DNA of 64,000 nt from positions 2,712,995-2,776,994 of the forward strand of contig NZ_CP126889.1 in NCBI RefSeq assembly GCF_030246845.1, in the 5' to 3' direction. Below the pieces are notes generated by a model. It did no database searches. It saw nothing but the letters and a program-made list of their open reading frames with translations, and was not told the origin of the DNA. Every line of letters begins with the position of its first letter. Position 1 is the stretch's first letter. The position numbers and the translations under genes are program-made. Shown in pieces: positions 57,049-64,000 of the stretch. The stretch is from Enhydrobacter sp. (GTDB taxonomy: Bacteria > Pseudomonadota > Alphaproteobacteria > Reyranellales > Reyranellaceae).

Positions 57049-58197
57049 ATGAGCATCAGGCCTTATCGCGATATCGTGCGCCGCCAGTCGCGGCAGGTGA
57101 TGGTCGGCTCCGTCGCCGTGGGCGGGGGCGCCCCGATTTCGGTGCAGACCATGACCAATACGCTGACGGCGGATGCCGAAGCGACGATTGCGCAAATCCG
57201 CCGTTGCGAGGAGGCGGGGGTCGACATCATCCGTGTGTCCTGCCCCGACGAGGATTCGACGGCGGCTTTGTCGCGGATCGTGAAGGCATCGAAGGTGCCG
57301 ATCGTGGCCGACATCCATTTCCACTACAAACGGGCAATCGAGGCGGCCGATGCAGGTGCGGCTTGCCTGCGCATCAATCCGGGCAATATCGGCAACGCCG
57401 ACCGGGTGCGCGAGGTGGTGAAGGCCGCCAAGGATCACGGCGTGTCGATGCGCATCGGCGTCAATGCCGGGTCGCTGGAGAAGGATCTCCTGGAGAAGTA
57501 CGGCGAGCCTTGTCCGGAGGCGATGGTCGAATCGGCCCTCGACCATGCACGCATCCTGCAGGATCATGATTTCCACAACTTCAAGATCAGCGTGAAGGCG
57601 TCCGACGTCTTCCTGGCCGTCGCCGCCTACCAGCAGCTTGGCGATGCCTGCGATTACCCGCTGCATATCGGCATCACGGAGGCAGGCGCCTTGCGCACCG
57701 GCACCGTGAAGTCGGCCATCGGGCTGGGCTCGCTCCTGTGGGCGGGCATTGGCGACACCATTCGCGTCTCGCTCTCGGCCGAGCCGGAGGAGGAGGTGCG
57801 GGTCGGCTTCGAGCTTCTCAAGGCCCTGAACCTCCGTCATCGCGGCGTCAACATCGTCTCCTGCCCGTCCTGCGCCCGTCAGCAGTACGACGTCATTCGC
57901 ACCGTCGAGGCGCTGGAGAAGCGGGTGGCGCACATCACCACGCCCATGACCGTGTCCGTGATCGGCTGCGTCGTGAACGGGCCCGGCGAGGCGCGCGAGA
58001 CCGACATCGGCTTCACCGGCGGCGGCAACGGCACGCATCAGGTCTACGTCGCCGGCGTACCGCACCATCGCCTGAAGGATGCGAGCATCGTCGATCATCT
58101 GGCCGAGCTGATCGAGAAGAAGGCGGCCGAGATCGAGGCGGCGAAGGCTGCGGGCAAGGCCGAGGACGCCGACCGGCATCGCGTCGCCGCGGAGTAG
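57049..58197 (+). CDS. ispG: 4-hydroxy-3-methylbut-2-en-1-yl diphosphate synthase (flavodoxin)
   Basis: A 382-residue [4Fe-4S] enzyme of the non-mevalonate isoprenoid pathway. It shows [15 protein letters not shown], the TIM-barrel segments [12 protein letters not shown] and [13 protein letters not shown], and the cluster cysteines in [10 protein letters not shown] and [11 protein letters not shown]. Length is normal for the single-domain form. It is followed by hisS after 48 bases. Confidence 0.97.
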   Translation: MSIRPYRDIVRRQSRQVMVGSVAVGGGAPISVQTMTNTLTADAEATIAQIRRCEEAGVDIIRVSCPDEDSTAALSRIVKASKVPIVADIHFHYKRAIEAADAGAACLRINPGNIGNADRVREVVKAAKDHGVSMRIGVNAGSLEKDLLEKYGEPCPEAMVESALDHARILQDHDFHNFKISVKASDVFLAVAAYQQLGDACDYPLHIGITEAGALRTGTVKSAIGLGSLLWAGIGDTIRVSLSAEPEEEVRVGFELLKALNLRHRGVNIVSCPSCARQQYDVIRTVEALEKRVAHITTPMTVSVIGCVVNGPGEARETDIGFTGGGNGTHQVYVAGVPHHRLKDASIVDHLAELIEKKAAEIEAAKAAGKAEDADRHRVAAE

Positions 58198-58245
58198 CGG
58201 CGCTTCCATATCTTCCTCGGCAGCTCTTTCCCAAGGCGATGTCAC

Positions 58246-59487
58246 GTGAGCAAACGCCAACCCGTACGGGGTACGCACGATCTTCTTCCCGATGAGTACA
58301 GGCGCTTCGCCCACGTGGTGGAGACCGCACGCGATGTCGCCCGCCTCTACGGCTACCGCGAGATGGCGACGCCCATCTTCGAGTTTACCGAGCTGTTCGC
58401 GCGCAGCATCGGCGAGACCACGGACGTCGTCTCCAAGGAGATGTACACCTTCAACGACCGCGGAAACGAATCGCTGACGCTGAGGCCGGAATACACCGCA
58501 GGCATTTGCCGCGCATTCATCTCCAACGGCGAACTGGCCCAGCAGCTTCCGCTCAAGGTCTTCGCCGCCGGGCCCATGTTCCGCTACGAACGGCCGCAGA
58601 AGGGCCGCCAACGGCAGTTCCACCAGATCGACGTCGAGGTGCTGGGCGCGCCCGAGCCGGGCGCCGACATCGAGGTGATCACGCTCGCCGCCGACATCCT
58701 GGAGCGGCTGGGCATCCTCGACCGCTGCGTGCTGAAGCTCAACTCCCTAGGCGATCCGGAATCGCGCCAAGCCTATCGCCGCGTCCTGTACGACTACTAT
58801 TGCCAGCACGAGAGCAGGCTCTCCGAGGATTCGCGGAGCCGGCTGCAGCGAAATCCTCTGCGCATCCTCGACAGCAAGGATGACGGCGACAAGGCAGTGA
58901 ACGCCCTGGCGCCTTCGTTCACCGACCACCTGAACGCCGCCAGCCGCGAGTTCTTCACCGCAGTGAAGGGCGGCCTGACCGCCGCTGGCATCCCGTTCGA
59001 GATCGATCCTGCCCTGGTGCGCGGCCTCGACTACTATACGCACACGGCGTTCGAGTTCGTGACCACCCATATCGGCGCGCAAGGCACCGTGCTGGGCGGC
59101 GGGCGGTACGACGGCCTGATCGAGGAGCTGGGTGGTCCGCCGACGTCGGGCATCGGCTGGGCAGGCGGCATCGAGCGGCTGATGATGCTGGCCAACGAGC
59201 CGGCGCCGCTGCCGCGGCCGGTGGTGATCGCGCCGCTGGGTGCCGCCGCGGAGGCGAAGGTGCTCGGCATCGCGCGGGCCTTGCGGCGGGCCGGCATCGC
59301 CGTCGAGCAGGACTATCGCGGCACCATGAAGCGGCGCCTGCAGCGTGCCAACAAGCTCAAGGCGCGCGCCGTCGTCATCATAGGCGACGACGAGCTCGCC
59401 AAGGGTGTGGCCCAGGTCAAGGACCTCGACAGCGGCGCCCAGCGCGAGGTGGCGCTCGACCGGCTCGCCGCCGCCCTCGACGGTTGA
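58246..59487 (+). CDS. hisS: Histidyl-tRNA synthetase
   Basis: A 413-residue class II synthetase. It starts with GTG at 58246 ([16 protein letters not shown]). Motif 1 region [13 protein letters not shown], motif 2 with [21 protein letters not shown], the histidine A motif [16 protein letters not shown] and motif 3 [13 protein letters not shown] are present. The C-terminal anticodon-binding domain begins near residue 325. It ends four bases before prfA. Confidence 0.97.
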   Translation: MSKRQPVRGTHDLLPDEYRRFAHVVETARDVARLYGYREMATPIFEFTELFARSIGETTDVVSKEMYTFNDRGNESLTLRPEYTAGICRAFISNGELAQQLPLKVFAAGPMFRYERPQKGRQRQFHQIDVEVLGAPEPGADIEVITLAADILERLGILDRCVLKLNSLGDPESRQAYRRVLYDYYCQHESRLSEDSRSRLQRNPLRILDSKDDGDKAVNALAPSFTDHLNAASREFFTAVKGGLTAAGIPFEIDPALVRGLDYYTHTAFEFVTTHIGAQGTVLGGGRYDGLIEELGGPPTSGIGWAGGIERLMMLANEPAPLPRPVVIAPLGAAAEAKVLGIARALRRAGIAVEQDYRGTMKRRLQRANKLKARAVVIIGDDELAKGVAQVKDLDSGAQREVALDRLAAALDG

Positions 59488-59491
59488 TGCC

Positions 59492-60556
59492 GTGTCGCTC
59501 TGGCAGAAGCTCGACCAGGTTGTGGCGCGCCACGCCGAGCTGCAGGCGGCGCTCGCGGACGGCACGCTCGACTCGCAGAAGTTCGTTGCGGCGTCCAAGG
59601 AATATGCCGATCTCGGGCCGCTGGTCGACGCCGTCAATGCCTGGCGCAAGGCGGAGCAGGAGCTGAAGGACGCCGAGGCGCTGGCGGCCGATCCCGACAT
59701 GAAGGCGATGGCGGAGGAGGAGGCGGCCGAGCTCAGGAAGCGCCTGCCCGCGCTCGAGCGCACCGTGAAGCGCATGCTGCTGCCGAAAGACGCCGCCGAC
59801 GAGCGGAACGCAATCCTCGAGATCCGCGCCGGCACCGGCGGCGAGGAGGCGGCGCTTTTCGCGGCCGATCTTTTCCGTATGTACCAGCGCTATGCGGCCG
59901 AGCACGGCTGGAAGTTCGAGGTGATGGAGGTCTCCGATACCGGCATCGGCGGCTACAAGGAGGCCATCGCCATCGTCAGCGGAAAGGGCGTGTTCGCCCG
60001 TCTGAAGTTCGAATCGGGCGTTCATCGCGTGCAGCGGGTGCCGGCAACGGAGGCCTCGGGCCGGATCCACACCTCGGCGGCGACGGTGGCCGTGCTACCG
60101 GAAGCCGAGGAGTTCGACGTCAAGATCGACGAGAAGGATCTGCGCATCGACGTTTTCCGTTCGTCGGGCCCGGGCGGCCAGTCGGTCAACACGACCGACT
60201 CGGCGGTGCGCATCACCCATATCCCGACCGGCGTGGTGGTCAGCCAGCAGGACGAGAAGAGCCAGCACAAGAACAAGGCCAAGGCGATGAAGATCCTGCG
60301 TGCTCGCCTCTACGATGCCGAGCGCCAGCGGCGCGATGATGCGCGGGCCGCCGACCGCAAGGGCCAGGTCGGAAGCGGCGATCGCAGCGAGCGTATCCGG
60401 ACGTACAATTTTCCCCAGAGCCGCGTGACCGACCATCGCATCAACCTGACGCTCTACCGGCTCGACGAGGTGATGGAAGGCCGTGCACTCGACGAGATCA
60501 TCGACGCGTTGATCGCCGACGACGAGGCGTCGCGCCTGGCGGAGCTGTCGACCTGA
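59492..60556 (+). CDS. prfA: Peptide chain release factor 1
   Basis: A 354-residue factor releasing peptides at UAA and UAG. The catalytic GGQ is in [17 protein letters not shown]; the stop-recognition region and the [14 protein letters not shown] motif are present. I chose the GTG at 59492 ([10 protein letters not shown]), just past the hisS stop; an upstream in-frame ATG would overlap hisS by over 80 bases. Its stop overlaps the prmC start (CTGA), and PrmC methylates the GGQ glutamine. Confidence 0.97.
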   Translation: MSLWQKLDQVVARHAELQAALADGTLDSQKFVAASKEYADLGPLVDAVNAWRKAEQELKDAEALAADPDMKAMAEEEAAELRKRLPALERTVKRMLLPKDAADERNAILEIRAGTGGEEAALFAADLFRMYQRYAAEHGWKFEVMEVSDTGIGGYKEAIAIVSGKGVFARLKFESGVHRVQRVPATEASGRIHTSAATVAVLPEAEEFDVKIDEKDLRIDVFRSSGPGGQSVNTTDSAVRITHIPTGVVVSQQDEKSQHKNKAKAMKILRARLYDAERQRRDDARAADRKGQVGSGDRSERIRTYNFPQSRVTDHRINLTLYRLDEVMEGRALDEIIDALIADDEASRLAELST

Positions 60557-61416
60557 CCGCCACGTACGACACGCTGCTGCGCGACACCGCCGTCGCGCTG
60601 ACGGCGGCCGGCATCGACAATGTCCGCCTCGAGGCGCGCCTGTTGCTGGCGAAGGCCTCCGGCCTTTCGGTCGAGGCGCTGATTGCGCATGGTCCCGAGT
60701 CCGCTCCGCCGCCGGTCGTGGCTGCTTTGCGCTCTCTGACGGCCCGACGCGTTCAACGCGAGCCGATGGCCTACATTCTGGGCGAGCGCGAATTCTGGGG
60801 ATTGCCCTTCAAGGTGACGCCCGCGGTGTTGGTGCCGAGACCCGACAGCGAGACACTGATCGAAGCGGCGTTGACGCTGCTGGCCGACCGGCATCGCGCC
60901 TGGCGGCTGCTCGATCTCGGCGTGGGGTCGGGGTGCCTGCTGCTGACGCTCCTGAAGGAACTGCCGCAGGCAAACGGCGTCGGGCTGGAGGCCTCCCACG
61001 ATGCTCTCGCAGTCGCGCGGCGCAACGCGGTTTCTCTGGGCGTCACGTCCCGAGCGACCCTCGTGCAGGGCGATTGGCGGCAGGCGGGCTGGGAGGACCG
61101 GCTGGGCGGCCCGTTCGACCTCGTCGTGTCCAATCCGCCCTATATCGAGACGGCGGCGATTTCGGGATTGATGCCGGAAGTCTCCCGCTACGAGCCGCGC
61201 GCGGCCCTCGACGGCGGTCCGGACGGTCTGGACGCTTACCGCACGATCAGCCTGGCTGGTTGCAGGCTGGTCACCCCCGGCGGCCACCTGCTGATGGAGG
61301 TTGGGCAGGGTCAAGCCACTGAGGTAGCTGGCATTTTTGCCGCTGCCGGCCTGTCGCCGCGGCCCCCGTGGAAGGATTTGGGGGGTGTTGAAAGAGTGGT
61401 CGGGGCGCGCCATTAA
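60553..61416 (+). CDS. prmC: Release-factor glutamine methyltransferase PrmC (probable CTG start)
   Basis: A 287-residue SAM-dependent enzyme that methylates the GGQ glutamine of release factors. The helical N-terminal domain is encoded from 60553 ([20 protein letters not shown]), followed by [13 protein letters not shown], the SAM motif [16 protein letters not shown] and the catalytic VVSNPPYIE. No ATG, GTG or TTG opens the N-terminal domain; the CTG at 60553 overlaps the prfA stop as CTGA. A TTG at 60643 would delete about 30 residues of that domain. Coupling to prfA is functionally apt. Confidence 0.93.
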   Translation: MTATYDTLLRDTAVALTAAGIDNVRLEARLLLAKASGLSVEALIAHGPESAPPPVVAALRSLTARRVQREPMAYILGEREFWGLPFKVTPAVLVPRPDSETLIEAALTLLADRHRAWRLLDLGVGSGCLLLTLLKELPQANGVGLEASHDALAVARRNAVSLGVTSRATLVQGDWRQAGWEDRLGGPFDLVVSNPPYIETAAISGLMPEVSRYEPRAALDGGPDGLDAYRTISLAGCRLVTPGGHLLMEVGQGQATEVAGIFAAAGLSPRPPWKDLGGVERVVGARH

Positions 61417-61596
61417 AAGGTTGGCAAAGCAGGGCTTTGCGACTACGTTCCATTGGCCCCTTGGGGAGGCTTGGCCCGGTCCGGCATGTGCCGGCGGGCA
61501 ATCAACCCGCGATATATTGAGCCGGCACGGCGCCCGGGAAGGGCAAAGGGGCTCGCGAGCAACAACACCGTCCGGCATACAAACGGCTCTAGGTTA

Positions 61597-62169
61597 ATGA
61601 GACCAAACAATCGTCAGCGGTCGCGCGGCGGCCGTAGTGGTGGTGGCGGTGGCGGCCATCACAAGCAGCATCACAATCCCAACCGTCCGCCGAACCGGAA
61701 CCAGATCTTCGACAGCAGCGGTCCCGACGTCCGGGTCCGCGGCAACGCCCATCAAGTATTCGACAAATACCAGGCACTGGCCCGCGAAGCGGCCGCGTCG
61801 GGCGATCGGATCATGGCGGAGGCCTATTGGCAGTATGCCGATCACTACTTCCGGGTGATCCAGTCGATGGGCGGCTTCACGCATCGCAACAACCAGGGCT
61901 GGGGAGAGGGCAGCGGCGAGGAAGGCCAGCAGCCGGGCGCTCCGCAGCAGCCCGGCCAGCCGCCTTTGCCAGCCCAAGCCAACGGCAATGGCGCCGGATA
62001 TGCGCCCGAAGGTCGGAATGCCGACCGCGGCCAGAACGAAGCGGAGCCCGGCTTGGGTGGCGTAGCCTTCCTGCAGAACGGCCGTGCTACCGCCAATCCC
62101 GATCCGGCGGCCGAGGATCAGCCGGACGTTCCGGATTTCACACCGGCGACCACCGGTCGGCGCGGTTAG
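61597..62169 (+). CDS. DUF4167 domain-containing protein
   Basis: A 190-residue protein typical of alphaproteobacteria and usually found between prmC and clpB. The start is rich in Arg, Gly and His (MRPNNRQRSRGGRSGGGGGG), followed by the conserved DUF4167 core with NAHQVFDKYQALAREAAASG and YWQYADHYFRVIQ (about residues 50-90). The rest is low-complexity Gly/Pro/Gln/Ala. The basic RG-rich start suggests RNA binding; the function is unknown. The 180 bases before it hold a 7-bp hairpin at 61434-61450 and nothing else clear. Confidence 0.93.
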   Translation: MRPNNRQRSRGGRSGGGGGGHHKQHHNPNRPPNRNQIFDSSGPDVRVRGNAHQVFDKYQALAREAAASGDRIMAEAYWQYADHYFRVIQSMGGFTHRNNQGWGEGSGEEGQQPGAPQQPGQPPLPAQANGNGAGYAPEGRNADRGQNEAEPGLGGVAFLQNGRATANPDPAAEDQPDVPDFTPATTGRRG

Positions 62170-62224
62170 TCCAGCGCCGCGCGGCGGCGCGCGGGTCCTT
62201 TTGGCTTCCTTGTGTGAGTGAAGA

Positions 62225-62248
62225 CCATCGGCCCTGAAGGGCCGATGG
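62225..62248 (+). terminator. Hairpin after the DUF4167 gene
   Basis: A perfect ten-bp stem CCATCGGCCC/GGGCCGATGG with loop TGAA (62225-62234 with 62239-62248). The following bases (GCGTTGTCG) lack a U-run, so it may be a weak terminator or a processing site. A GC-rich 7-bp hairpin (62174-62190) followed by TTTT shortly before could also contribute. Confidence 0.5.
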
Positions 62249-62292
62249 GCGTTGTCGTGCCCGAAGGCGAAAAGCCTTAAGCCGGGTCCGGT

Positions 62293-62320
62293 CTTGCACC
62301 TTTGCGTGCTCACCCCATAT
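62293..62320 (+). promoter_or_regulatory. Heat-shock (sigma-32, RpoH) promoter of clpB
   Basis: -35 CTTGCAC (62293-62299), a 13-base spacer and -10 CCCCATAT (62313-62320). The E. coli-type RpoH consensus is CTTGAAA with CCCCATNT, so the -10 is a full match and the -35 matches five of seven. It sits about 80 bases before the clpB start, as expected for this heat-shock gene. Confidence 0.85.
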
Positions 62321-62399
62321 CGAGCGCAGGATGCCCGGATAGGGGTCCGCTCTTTCGCCTGCCGCTGGACGGGGGCGTGACATGAAAGGGTAGAGTGAG

Positions 62400-64000
<1,601 letters not shown>

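Noticed and set aside
61434..61450. GCAAAGC-AGG-GCTTTGC hairpin after prmC as a terminator
   Set aside because: The stem is perfect but only 7 bp, and no T-run follows on either strand.

Overview
The window is a 64-kb stretch of GC-rich chromosome from an alphaproteobacterium. Several gene orders are typical of that class: aroK-aroB-CorC-like-DUF2889, cobS-cobT beside a J-domain protein and bolA, lysC-ptsP-HTH-ispG-hisS-prfA-prmC-DUF4167-clpB, methyltransferase/comF/grxC/nitrilase/DUF1178, and ubiG opposite lysC. Tandem Bug/TctC binding proteins and the overall gene content suggest a Rhodospirillales- or Reyranella-like soil or freshwater organism. That placement is inference; no rRNA gene is present to confirm it. 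I saw no tRNA, rRNA, CRISPR array or prophage.

Layout. 1-0.8 kb: end of an amino-acid-type ABC importer (two permeases). 0.8-3.5 kb: an SDR enzyme with an odd active site and a multidomain class III cyclase. 3.5-8.7 kb (minus strand): a probable operon of a two-subunit chromate-type transporter, two tandem Bug solute-binding proteins, a PLP-dependent D-cysteine desulfhydrase/ACC-deaminase-like enzyme and an HSL-type esterase. 8.9-17.7 kb: a methylmalonyl-CoA mutase block (mutase, Atm1-type ABC exporter, two tandemly duplicated MFS carriers, MeaB, YcgN-like protein), with one DUF3108 protein on the other strand. 17.8-19.6 kb: rpmB, whose terminator hairpin has been split and duplicated by a complete IS1182-type element.

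19.6-28.3 kb (mostly minus): phytase-like protein, cobT, cobS, J-domain protein, DUF2889, CorC-like protein, aroB and aroK; bolA is on plus. 28.4-33.1 kb (plus): a small membrane ORF, a lipoprotein, xerD, accA and a flavin-dependent oxidoreductase. 33.1-38 kb: two Fe(II)/2-oxoglutarate-type oxygenases, a REP-like repeat beside a truncated acetyltransferase, a MaoC/HTD2-type dehydratase, an epoxide hydrolase and a tyrosine phosphatase. 38-43.1 kb (minus): a TonB-dependent receptor with a Zur-like operator on its promoter, and secA. 43.4-46.1 kb (plus): PpiC-type foldase, argJ and mutT. 46.1-53.4 kb: membrane protein and methyltransferase (minus); comF, grxC, nitrilase and DUF1178 (plus); DMT transporter and ubiG (minus); lysC (plus). 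53.6-64 kb (plus): ptsP, HTH/DUF4115 protein, ispG, hisS, prfA, prmC, DUF4167 and the first part of clpB, the last behind a near-consensus heat-shock promoter.

How the parts fit. The B12-dependent mutase, its chaperone MeaB and cobaltochelatase subunits CobS/CobT are within 15 kb of each other, which fits aerobic B12 synthesis feeding propionyl-CoA/methylmalonyl-CoA metabolism. Much of the rest is housekeeping. The least ordinary items are the IS1182 insertion into a bidirectional terminator, the Zur-box TonB receptor, two genes whose only reasonable start is a CTG overlapping the upstream stop (CTGA), the junction-preserving MFS duplication, and the SDR without its catalytic Tyr/Lys. I did not find a convincing wholly new multi-gene system.
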